A stretch of 38,767 bases of DNA from Prevotella sp. (GTDB lineage Bacteria > Bacteroidota > Bacteroidia > Bacteroidales > Bacteroidaceae), in assembly GCA_017561825.1 (NCBI GenBank), contig JAFZBK010000031.1, positions 1-38,767 of the forward strand. Direction: 5' to 3'. Positions 31,073-38,413 of this stretch are shown one piece after another. The notes beneath the pieces were generated by a model that ran no database searches, was not told where the DNA came from, and saw only the letters and a program-made list of their open reading frames with translations. Position numbers and translations under genes: made by a program. Positions within the stretch are counted from its first letter, which is position 1; every line of letters begins with the position of its first letter.

Positions 31073-31747
31073 TTAGAGCAGTTCAGGTAAATGACTATTC
31101 GCTTTGCGCAGTTTCCTGACGGCTTTGTCGCGGATCTGACGAACACGTTCGCGTTTGATGCCCATCGTGGTGGCGATCTCGGCCATGGTGAGATGGTCAC
31201 AGCCGATACCGAAGAGGTGCTTGATTACGGTCTGCTCACGCTCGTCGAGCACGTCAATCACCTTCTGCAACTCAAGGACAAGCGCCTCCTGCTCCGTATG
31301 CTGGTCGGCACGGGGTGCGTCTTTGTCCTCCAAGACGTTCAGCAGACTGTAGTTGTTCTGACTGCCAAGGGGGATAGGTTCATCCACGGAAATGGGCTGA
31401 CTGCTCCCTTCCTGCTTGTCGATGGCCTCTTCGATGCTTTTCCTGATAAAGGGAGCGGCATAGGTCACAAAGCGTTTCCCCCTTGCAGGATCGAACTTCT
31501 CGGCAGCCTTCATCATGCCGATGTTCCCTTCGCTGATCAGGTCCTCTAAGGCAACACCCCTTCCGGTATATTGCTTGGCAACCTTGACCACATAGCGCAG
31601 GTTGGCACTTGTCAGCTCATCCAGGGCAAACTTGTTACCTTTCTGGATCTGCTCTGCTAACATCTTCTCCTGCTCATCAGTGAGCAACTCTCCTTCACTG
31701 ATCTCGCTCATGTAGGCATTCAGTGATTTGATATCCGTTTTATCCAT
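31073..31747 (-). CDS. Short non-primary sigma-70 factor
   Basis: A 224-residue sigma factor. Region 1.2 (LNAYMSEISEGELLTDEQE), region 2 (LTSANLRYVVKVAKQY, GNIGMMKAAEKFDPARGKRF) and region 4 (LFGIG, MGIKRERVRQIRDKAVRKLR) are clear. It is shorter than the roughly 286-residue Bacteroidetes primary sigma factor. Its 2.4 area reads VTYAAPFIRKSIEEAI, lacking the aromatic WWIRQ of primary factors, so promoter choice probably differs. The start is the ATG at 31747; a longer frame to 31861 has an unlikely Cys-rich lead. It lies 4 bases after the M15 peptidase and 5 before mutS2. Confidence 0.88.
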   Translation of the reverse strand: MDKTDIKSLNAYMSEISEGELLTDEQEKMLAEQIQKGNKFALDELTSANLRYVVKVAKQYTGRGVALEDLISEGNIGMMKAAEKFDPARGKRFVTYAAPFIRKSIEEAIDKQEGSSQPISVDEPIPLGSQNNYSLLNVLEDKDAPRADQHTEQEALVLELQKVIDVLDEREQTVIKHLFGIGCDHLTMAEIATTMGIKRERVRQIRDKAVRKLRKANSHLPELL

Positions 31748-31751
31748 ATCT

Positions 31752-32477
31752 TTAGTTATTGGATTTTTCAAAATGCTGATAGTCCTTACTGTTACGCCAG
31801 GCTCCTCCCCATGTGAAGCCATGCTCCAAGAACAGACGGTAGCACAGGTCGCCCCGCACAATCTTGTAGGGGTAGTTGCCCTTGCGGTTGACGTACGATT
31901 TGCCAGTGGCAGGCTGTACTACAACCGTTCCGTTGGTGCGCTTCTTGTAGTAGGGATTATATAAAGGATTAATATCGACCGCCATCCCACGGGCATGGGC
32001 CGACAGCTTCTTTCCTCCTGAGATGGTGCGGAAGTTGAAACTACTGGTATTGTTATGCCGCATGGAGGTCTCGTCGTCAGCGTTATACGCATCTATCAGT
32101 ACCATCCGCTCAATGGGGTAGGAGGCTTCAAATAGTTGTCGGAAGATCCCCACCAGATCATTGGCAATCTTGACGTTACAAACCATCTCGCCCAAAAGGA
32201 TCTCCCCCTTGTTGTTGCGGTGAAGCAGTCGCAGGTAGCGCAGTTGGTTACGGGGAATGGTACAGTTCTTCTTATACGACTTCCCCTGCATCCGTGCAAA
32301 CACCGCGTCGCTGATCTCCTCAGCCACGAAACAGTTATCGATACCGTAAGCCTCCACATCACTCAAAGAGACAACGGTTCCTGCCTTCCATTCCTGCATC
32401 ACTGTCAATGGATTATTGGCGAATGCGGAAACGGACAGACAGAACAGCAGTCCTATGATGTAATCCTTCCATTTCAT
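31752..32477 (-). CDS. M15-type cell-wall peptidase
   Basis: A 241-residue exported peptidase of the VanY/CwlK-like M15 clan, which cuts D-Ala-D-Ala or L-Ala-D-Glu bonds in peptidoglycan. A signal peptide (WKDYIIGLLFCLSVSAFA) leads, and SAHARGMAVDINP plus the GFTWGGAW...DYQHFE region hold the HxxGxAxD and C-terminal His metal ligands. The start at 32477 lies only about six bases after the -7 box, so the mRNA may be nearly leaderless. It is first in a set with the sigma factor and mutS2. Confidence 0.88.
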   Translation of the reverse strand: MKWKDYIIGLLFCLSVSAFANNPLTVMQEWKAGTVVSLSDVEAYGIDNCFVAEEISDAVFARMQGKSYKKNCTIPRNQLRYLRLLHRNNKGEILLGEMVCNVKIANDLVGIFRQLFEASYPIERMVLIDAYNADDETSMRHNNTSSFNFRTISGGKKLSAHARGMAVDINPLYNPYYKKRTNGTVVVQPATGKSYVNRKGNYPYKIVRGDLCYRLFLEHGFTWGGAWRNSKDYQHFEKSNN

Positions 32478-32483
32478 ATTTTG

Positions 32484-32515
32484 CAAAGTTACTGATAAGT
32501 GAGCGAAATACCAAA
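32484..32515 (-). promoter_or_regulatory. Promoter of the M15 peptidase (shared-spacer family)
   Basis: TTTG at 32512-32515, a 20-base spacer containing CGCTCACTTATCAG, and TAACTTTG at 32484-32491, all on the minus strand. The box ends about six bases before the ATG. The rest of the gap to 32767 holds no clear gene. Confidence 0.75.
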
Positions 32516-32694
32516 AGATTTTTGAGTTTTTCTTTGTTCCTTTCTTGAAGTAATTCATACTCAGCAGATAAGTCGTGTTTTTGTAAGTTTACCAAATGTA
32601 TATTGTTACATGTGCCAAAAAGATACCTTTACTTTATGTTTCATTAGCTAATGTTTATGATACATCTCGAAAACTCAGAGTAAATGTTTTTTGT

Positions 32695-32702
32695 TATCTT
32701 TG
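32695..32702 (+). promoter_or_regulatory. Candidate -7 box of the CBM-like/GH43 pair
   Basis: TATCTTTG with no clear TTTG at the usual spacing. The 65-base leader to 32768 contains a small perfect hairpin, GTGCC-TATT-GGCAC, at 32732-32745. Confidence 0.5.
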
Positions 32703-32767
32703 CATCCGTAAAAATAATCTAACGTTTCATTGTGCCTATTGGCACGCTTATTACCAATTTTATAATT

Positions 32768-33448
32768 ATGAGGATTAAATTATTTGTCATGATGGCCGGA
32801 TGTATGGCATGTCTCTGTGGTCATGCACAGAAACAGGCACCTGGCTTGGATGTGTATTTCGCACAGCCCTCCGGACAGACTATGTCGCCTGACAATGAGG
32901 GATTCGTACACCGTTGGCTTCTGCTCGAGCCGATATCCAAACCCAACCGCAGCAATACGGTGTTTACGGATACGTATCTTCGTGCAGCGTTCGACACGGT
33001 GTATTTCAAAGGACAGTTTACTGATGTGCCCAAGGCTGGTCAGAAGGTAAAGGTAGGCGAAGAGACTTTGGAGTGGCATGCACTCGACAGCAAGTTGTAT
33101 AACGTGAAGTTGTTCCGTTTCGCAACAGGTCTGGAGAAGCAGATGTATGGTGTGCTCTTCTGGGCTGTAACCGTGATCAACTGTTCTGAGGAGATCAAGG
33201 ACGTGCGTTTGGCCGTAGGTTCTAACTCCGCTTCCATGTGGTGGCTGAATGGCGAGAAGACGCTTCTGCTTTCTGGCGACCGTCGTATGGTACGTGATGA
33301 CGCCGTTTCTCAGCGTGTTACCCTGAAGAAGGGAAAGAACATCCTGCGCGGTGCGGTGATCAACGGACCGGGTATGAGTGATTTCTGTGTACGTTTCATT
33401 GACGAGAAGGGACAACCAGTCAAGAATTATACTGTCAGTTTTAAATAA
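32768..33448 (+). CDS. Secreted beta-rich protein paired with GH43
   Basis: A 226-residue exported protein. Signal peptide MRIKLFVMMAGCMACLCGHAQ leads into a beta-rich body (HRWLLLEPISKPNRSNTVFT, WWLNGEKTLLLSGDRRMV, GVLFWAVTVINCSEEIKD). Tandem location 10 bases before the GH43 gene, with no catalytic motif of its own, suggests a carbohydrate-binding or accessory role. I cannot assign a family. The ATG at 32768 is preferred over an upstream in-frame one that would add 12 residues before the signal peptide. Confidence 0.75.
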   Translation: MRIKLFVMMAGCMACLCGHAQKQAPGLDVYFAQPSGQTMSPDNEGFVHRWLLLEPISKPNRSNTVFTDTYLRAAFDTVYFKGQFTDVPKAGQKVKVGEETLEWHALDSKLYNVKLFRFATGLEKQMYGVLFWAVTVINCSEEIKDVRLAVGSNSASMWWLNGEKTLLLSGDRRMVRDDAVSQRVTLKKGKNILRGAVINGPGMSDFCVRFIDEKGQPVKNYTVSFK

Positions 33449-33457
33449 GATAAGGTG

Positions 33458-34930
33458 ATGAAAAAGAATTTCAGATATACATTGGCTGGCGCTGCCCTGA
33501 CGGCAGCAGTGATGCTGGCCCAGTCTGCACAGGCACAGATCGGTCGTCCTTATATCCACGACCCCTCGACAATTGCGGAGTGTGACGGAAAATACTATAC
33601 TTTTGGAACAGGTGGCGGCGGTCTGATCTCAGAGGACGGCTGGACATGGAACTCTGGCGCAGAGCGTCCTGGTGGCGGTGCTGCTCCTGATGTAATCAAG
33701 ATAGGTGATCGTTACTTGGTGATCTATGGTGCCACAGGTGGTGGTCTCGGCGGCGGTCATAATGGTCGTATCCTTACCATGTGGAACAAGACCCTCGATC
33801 CGAAGTCACCCGACTTCAAGTTTTCTGATCCTATTGAGGTAGCTGCTTCCGACGGTCTGGAGGATGCTGATGCCATTGACCCGGGTCTGTTGCTGGATCC
33901 TACAACGGGTCGTCTGTGGGCTTGCTTTGGTACCTATTTCGGCTTCATCCGTATGATCGAGATCGATCCTAAGACGGGTAAGCGTGTGGAAGGTAACAAG
34001 GAGAAGGATATTGCAATCGACTGTGAGGCTACTGACTTGATCTACCGCGATGGTTGGTACTATCTGTTGGGTACTCACGGAACTTGCTGCGACGGTGTGA
34101 ACTCTACCTATAATATCGTGGTAGGTCGCTCTAAGCAGGTAACCGGTCCGTTTATTGATAATGTGGGTCGTGACATGCTGCAGGGCGGTGGCAAGATGGT
34201 TATCGCCGCTGGTGACCGTGTGGTAGGTCCTGGACACTTCGGACGCACCGTTATCGATGAGGGTGTAGAGATTATGTCTTGCCACTACGAGGCTGACCTG
34301 GATCAGGGTGGTCGTAGTGTTCTGGGTATCCGTCCGTTGCTTTGGAAGAACGGCTGGCCTGTAGCTGGCGATCGTTTCAAGGAGGGTACTTATGAAATCG
34401 AGTCTGAGCGCCGTGGTTATGCACTCGAGCTGGCTGTTGACTTCGTTCGTATGCAGACTGCCCGCCGTGGATGGTGGGGCCGTCAGGATCCCAACGAGAA
34501 GATCGAGCCTATTGCCAGTCAGCCACTGAGCGAGGTGATCGGTACATGGCCCGCAGGCAACATCGACATCCGTATCGGTGATTATATGTTCCGTCCCCAC
34601 CAGCGTTGGACAGTTACTGCTGTTCCTGAGGCAGGTGGTTACTTAGGTGGTCCGTACTACAAGATCGAGATCGAGGGCACACACCGTGCACTCGCTGCTA
34701 CGGCCAATGCTGAGGTAACATCTGTTCCTGAGTTCACAGGTGATCCCGAGCAGCTCTGGCGCATTGAGCAGCTCATCGACGGCACCTTCCGTATCATGCC
34801 GAAGGTGATCCCTGGTCGTGAGGGTATCAACACCACATTCGTGTTGTATTCTGCTGCTGACAGTACGCCTACGCTGGCCGCTTACGACTTCAACAGCGAC
34901 AACTCTAAGTGGAACTTCCGTAACCACTAA
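33458..34930 (+). CDS. Secreted family-43-type glycoside hydrolase (arabinanase/arabinofuranosidase-like)
   Basis: A 490-residue exported five-bladed propeller enzyme. After a signal peptide (about 1-27), HDPST at about 34-38 offers the catalytic Asp, DADAIDPGLLLDP the central Asp area, CEATDLIYRDGWYYLLGT the general-acid Glu, and GPGHFGRTV the His that binds calcium in arabinanases. The C-terminal part (from about 330) is a beta domain. These fit GH43 endo-1,5-alpha-L-arabinanases, but the sugar cannot be settled from sequence reading. No SusC/SusD pair is in the window. The ATG at 33458 is used over a GTG three bases upstream. Confidence 0.88.
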   Translation: MKKNFRYTLAGAALTAAVMLAQSAQAQIGRPYIHDPSTIAECDGKYYTFGTGGGGLISEDGWTWNSGAERPGGGAAPDVIKIGDRYLVIYGATGGGLGGGHNGRILTMWNKTLDPKSPDFKFSDPIEVAASDGLEDADAIDPGLLLDPTTGRLWACFGTYFGFIRMIEIDPKTGKRVEGNKEKDIAIDCEATDLIYRDGWYYLLGTHGTCCDGVNSTYNIVVGRSKQVTGPFIDNVGRDMLQGGGKMVIAAGDRVVGPGHFGRTVIDEGVEIMSCHYEADLDQGGRSVLGIRPLLWKNGWPVAGDRFKEGTYEIESERRGYALELAVDFVRMQTARRGWWGRQDPNEKIEPIASQPLSEVIGTWPAGNIDIRIGDYMFRPHQRWTVTAVPEAGGYLGGPYYKIEIEGTHRALAATANAEVTSVPEFTGDPEQLWRIEQLIDGTFRIMPKVIPGREGINTTFVLYSAADSTPTLAAYDFNSDNSKWNFRNH

Positions 34931-34955
34931 TTCATAGGAATTAAACAATTACGAT

Positions 34956-35037
34956 AAACAGAGTGTTTCTACGTCAGAAACACTCTGTTTTTCTATGAGA
35001 AACACTCTGTTTCTCACTAAGAAACACTTTGTTTTTC
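34956..35037. terminator. Tandem hairpin array after GH43
   Basis: A perfect 15-base stem (34956-34970 with 34976-34990, loop ACGTC) is followed by two more copies of its right arm at 34998-35015 and 35020-35037, spaced 22 bases apart. All three arms can pair with the one left arm. T-runs follow the arms, fitting a terminator for the GH43 transcript. Confidence 0.75.
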
Positions 35038-35121
35038 TATCAAATACACTTGCTCATTCCAGATATATTTAGTACCTTTGGCTTCGCCGAAAGTACTTCC
35101 GCTCGGAAAAACTCAAATAGA

Positions 35122-35153
35122 TTTGGTTTTTTGCTCACTTATTCGTACCTTTG
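35122..35153 (+). promoter_or_regulatory. Promoter of the Cys-rich gene (shared-spacer family)
   Basis: TTTG at 35122-35125, a 20-base spacer with TTGCTCACTTATTCG, and TACCTTTG at 35146-35153. The ATG at 35178 is 24 bases downstream. Confidence 0.85.
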
Positions 35154-35177
35154 TAACCGAAAAACAATAGAAATAGT

Positions 35178-35612
35178 ATGAAAGACGAAAAAGCATTACG
35201 TGAAAAAGCAGAGAAGTATCTCGTTTGTATGAATGAAAAGTGCCCGCAACATGAACATTGTCTGCGTTGGCAGGTTGGTCAGTATGTATCTGACAAACAG
35301 TTGATCATTACCTGTGTCAATCCGAGAAATCGTGAGATGACTGATGGCAAGTGCCCATTCTATAAGGATGACCAGCCACAAAGGGTGGCCATAGGCATGG
35401 TTCATTTCTTCGATGAGATGCCTCACAAGATGGAATTAGCTATCAAGTCAGCTTTGATAGAACACTTCACCCGTACCGCCTTTTACAAAATGAGAAGGGG
35501 TGACCGACAGATCACCCCTGAGAATATAAGAGTTATCAAACAGATATGCCGTCAACATGACTGGCAGGAAGAACCGGTATTCGACAGTTATTCCAAGGAG
35601 ACTGTGTGGTAA
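35178..35612 (+). CDS. Small Cys-rich protein (possibly DUF6078-like)
   Basis: A 144-residue protein. The N-terminal half has CMNEKCPQHEHCLRW and ITCVNPRNREMTDGKCPFYK, five cysteines that could hold a metal. The rest is helical (HKMELAIKSALIEHFTRTAF) and basic. It resembles, from memory, the Bacteroidetes family DUF6078. No signal peptide. Function is unknown; a nucleic-acid or metal-binding role is inference. A good promoter at 35122-35153 serves it. Confidence 0.68.
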   Translation: MKDEKALREKAEKYLVCMNEKCPQHEHCLRWQVGQYVSDKQLIITCVNPRNREMTDGKCPFYKDDQPQRVAIGMVHFFDEMPHKMELAIKSALIEHFTRTAFYKMRRGDRQITPENIRVIKQICRQHDWQEEPVFDSYSKETVW

Positions 35613-35646
35613 AGCACATAGCCTCAGTTTGCTAATCAAGCATGAA

Positions 35647-36531
35647 TCAGCGTCGCAACTGTTCCAGATAATCAAGATGAGTGAGATCGCATTCTTCGGC
35701 AATACGTTGCCAAACAATGCGGTTGGTATCACACTCCTCCCTGTCCATCACATAGAGACCGAGGAAGGTAAAGGTAGAGTCGCGCAACCCCTTCATAAAG
35801 GTTACTCGCAGTTCTTTGCGGTAACGCAGGTAAGTGTAGTGGTCGATGTTTCGTAAGTGAACAGTCTCGGGGTCGGCACCTTCAACATGCCAGTATTCCG
35901 TGATGGTTGGCATCAGACTATCAGGGTTCCCATCGTTATGCCAATGGGCATTGTGGAACTCCGGTCCCCAGATACAGATCTCAGGATGTCCAGGAAGGGG
36001 TTGTGCCCAAGGACGGTCATCAGGGGTGATACCAAACAAATGCAGGTATTCATCATAGGTAGAGAAAGTTTGTCCGAGACGGATCACATATTTATCGGCT
36101 GTGACTGTTTCCAGCGAATCAGTCATGGATGTGAGTTGATGAGACATCCGACAGTTGCGTAGCAATAGCAAACCGATAGCACAGGCTAATGCGACTAGCA
36201 AGGCGGTTACCCAAACACGTGACATCTTCCTCTTGCTGGCAGATGGTTCTTCATTGGGCAACCCCGCCTCTCCAAGGGTAAACGCGTCCCAATCCTTGAA
36301 TCCCACATACTGTGCCAACACATCGAGCGTTGCCTTACGAGGTGTCACCGGCTCACTAAGGTATCCCCACATTCGTTTGAGTGTAGTGGCACTGATGTAA
36401 GTCTTTGTATCGCCATTGATTCTTTGCGAAAGGTTGTCGAAATCCTTTGGCATCTTTATCTCTTGACCAAAAGTCTCCTCCACCCTCTTGCGTAGCTGAG
36501 CAATAAACTGTTCCTGTGTCTCTTTATTCAT
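35647..36531 (-). CDS. Membrane-anchored protein with N-terminal HTH-like domain
   Basis: A 294-residue protein. The first ~85 residues include ISATTLKRMWGYLSEPVTPRK, LDVLAQYVGF, a helical DNA-binding-like module seen in many Bacteroidales proteins. One membrane segment (VWVTALLVALACAIGLLLL, about 108-126) follows, then about 165 extracytoplasmic residues. The arrangement (cytoplasmic HTH, one span, outer domain) is that of a one-component membrane sensor or transcription regulator. The outer domain is unrecognised. A perfect promoter at 36584-36614 drives it, with the palindrome AATGATCATT at 36629-36638 upstream. Confidence 0.72.
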   Translation of the reverse strand: MNKETQEQFIAQLRKRVEETFGQEIKMPKDFDNLSQRINGDTKTYISATTLKRMWGYLSEPVTPRKATLDVLAQYVGFKDWDAFTLGEAGLPNEEPSASKRKMSRVWVTALLVALACAIGLLLLRNCRMSHQLTSMTDSLETVTADKYVIRLGQTFSTYDEYLHLFGITPDDRPWAQPLPGHPEICIWGPEFHNAHWHNDGNPDSLMPTITEYWHVEGADPETVHLRNIDHYTYLRYRKELRVTFMKGLRDSTFTFLGLYVMDREECDTNRIVWQRIAEECDLTHLDYLEQLRR

Positions 36532-36583
36532 GATCTTCTTTCAAAATACGATATAGATGTAGATAATAATCTTCAAATTTATG

Positions 36584-36614
36584 CAAAGATAGCACTTTTG
36601 TTCTTATTATCAAA
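36584..36614 (-). promoter_or_regulatory. Promoter of the HTH-membrane gene
   Basis: TTTG (36611-36614), exactly 19 bases, then TATCTTTG (36584-36591) on the minus strand. Start ATG at 36531 gives a leader of about 46 bases. A 10-base palindrome lies 15 bases upstream. Confidence 0.85.
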
Positions 36615-36675
36615 TATATTTATCACAAAATGATCATTATAATGACAAATAAACATTCTATTTAGAAGAAATAAA

Positions 36676-36708
36676 GCCCTGCGTCAATCATGGAGAAAGA
36701 CACAGGGC
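36676..36708 (-). terminator. Likely terminator of the MBG-domain gene
   Basis: GCCCTGCGTC pairs with GACACAGGGC (one mismatch) 30 bases after the minus-strand stop at 36738, followed on that strand by an A/T-rich stretch with TTTATTTC. Confidence 0.65.
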
Positions 36709-36737
36709 ATACTTTCTTTTGACCTAGTCTTTGTTTT

Positions 36738-38405
36738 TTATCTTACTACAAACTTTATAGCCTTGGTACCCACCTTTACGATGACGATGGATCCTGGGGT
36801 GAGGGAAGTGTTGATAGTTGCCTTACCGTCAACTGCAGTATCAGATCCGATCAGCATTCCTCCATAGGTGTGGATGCTCACCCTTTGACCATCTGCCAAC
36901 CCTTCCACGGTTATTTCACCATTACTGCTTCTCAGCACAACTGAAGAGTCGGGTATCTTCGCAATAAAGGTTGTAATACCTGTTTGCGGTTCCTCGATGG
37001 TCAGCACACCATTCACATAAGTAATTTCGTAATTGTTTGCACGTGCTCCAGCCACAAGGATCTCATACTCACCAGGCACACTATACTCGTCGGCAAGAGT
37101 GGCAAGTGAAGGCTTCCGTGTCAGCACATCCTCCGTCTCTCCGTTCTTGAAGCCGTCATAGGTGGCCTCGAACTCCGGGAACGCTTCACCTTGTACGATG
37201 GTATAGTTCTGTGCGGTGATGGTCAGCGGGGCCTTCTCGATAGTCAGCGTACCAGTAACATAGGTTACGTTGTAGTTCTCCACGCTTCCCTTGGTAACGG
37301 TAATGGGATACGTTCCCACGGGCGATGCTGATGTCGCCTCGCAGCTCAGGGCGGGCGTGCCATTTAATGTTGCACCATCGGATGTGAACTCCAGCGTTGG
37401 AATGTCATCACCGTACTTGATGGTGTAACTGTTGGCCGTGACTGTCACGGGGTCTGCATCCGTCACTGTGAGCGTACCCTTCGCGTACGTGATCTCGTAG
37501 TTCTGTGCTTCGGCACCGCCCACCTTGATGTCATAGGTTCCTGGAGGGCTGGCTTCGTCGGCACTGCATGTGAAGGCTGGCAGTGTGTTCAGTACGCTCT
37601 CCGTTTCACCGTTCCTGAACCCGTCGTACGTGGCCTCGAACTCCGGCATCGCATCACCCTGCTTCTTAGTGTAGCTGTTGGCGGTGATGGTCAGCGGGGC
37701 CTTGTTCACTGTTAACGTATAATCCTTTGTGAAAGGACGATAATTATTATTACCTGCCTGTGTGGCAGTCACGGTTGTCGTACCTACCCCCATTGTCGTC
37801 AGAACGTCTCCGCTGACCGCAGCCACGGCACTGCTGGCAACTGTCCAAGTAAGGGTAAGTCCTTGATCTGTTTGTGACGGTAGGGTATAAGTATCACCGT
37901 AGGTCTGAGAGGGCAACGATGTCAGTGATAGTGTTTGATCGTCCCTAATCGTGACACCAAATGATGTGTTAGCTGTAGTGATACGTTCAGAATTGCTGGT
38001 AACCAAACGGATGTTCTGGATGCTGGCTGTTGTCACCATGGCTGTTTGTGATGCTGTTAGTGACAAGGTGATAATAGTGCCACTGGTTCCCGAAATAGGA
38101 GTCAGTGAGAACGATGTGGATGTCAGACGATAGGCACCATCACTCTGTTTACCGATGGTCAGTTCATAACTGCTACCGAAGCGGTCGCTCAGCGAGCAAC
38201 CTGTTTTGTTTAGTATAATGCCGTCTGGCAGGTATAAGTCCATCTGAAACGACACTAGGTCTGTATGGCTGTTGGTTAGACTGATGGCAACGGTTTTCGT
38301 CTCACCCTTGTCCATCGCCACATCTTCTACACTGATGCTTTCAGCCTGTGCGCAGACAATTCCCACGAGAATTGCCGCACATATCATGATATATCTTTTT
38401 ATCAT
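36738..38405 (-). CDS. Secreted MBG-repeat protein with type IX-like C-terminal tail
   Basis: A 555-residue exported protein. Signal peptide (MIKRYIMICAAILVGIVCAQA) is followed by a cohesin-like beta domain (about 25-150, with LTNSHTDLVSFQMDLYLPDG), a bacterial Ig-like part (about 155-230), then three MBG-type repeats (TANSYTKKQGDAMPEFEATY, TANSYTIKYGDDIPTLEF, TAQNYTIVQGEAFPEFEATY). The end (HTYGGMLIGSDTAVDG through IVIVKVGTKAIKFVVR) is a type IX secretion sorting-like tail. I use the ATG at 38405; a GTG at 38417 overlaps the upstream stop as GTGA. It is probably an adhesin or surface protein. Confidence 0.82.
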   Translation of the reverse strand: MIKRYIMICAAILVGIVCAQAESISVEDVAMDKGETKTVAISLTNSHTDLVSFQMDLYLPDGIILNKTGCSLSDRFGSSYELTIGKQSDGAYRLTSTSFSLTPISGTSGTIITLSLTASQTAMVTTASIQNIRLVTSNSERITTANTSFGVTIRDDQTLSLTSLPSQTYGDTYTLPSQTDQGLTLTWTVASSAVAAVSGDVLTTMGVGTTTVTATQAGNNNYRPFTKDYTLTVNKAPLTITANSYTKKQGDAMPEFEATYDGFRNGETESVLNTLPAFTCSADEASPPGTYDIKVGGAEAQNYEITYAKGTLTVTDADPVTVTANSYTIKYGDDIPTLEFTSDGATLNGTPALSCEATSASPVGTYPITVTKGSVENYNVTYVTGTLTIEKAPLTITAQNYTIVQGEAFPEFEATYDGFKNGETEDVLTRKPSLATLADEYSVPGEYEILVAGARANNYEITYVNGVLTIEEPQTGITTFIAKIPDSSVVLRSSNGEITVEGLADGQRVSIHTYGGMLIGSDTAVDGKATINTSLTPGSIVIVKVGTKAIKFVVR

Positions 38406-38413
38406 TCTTCTCT

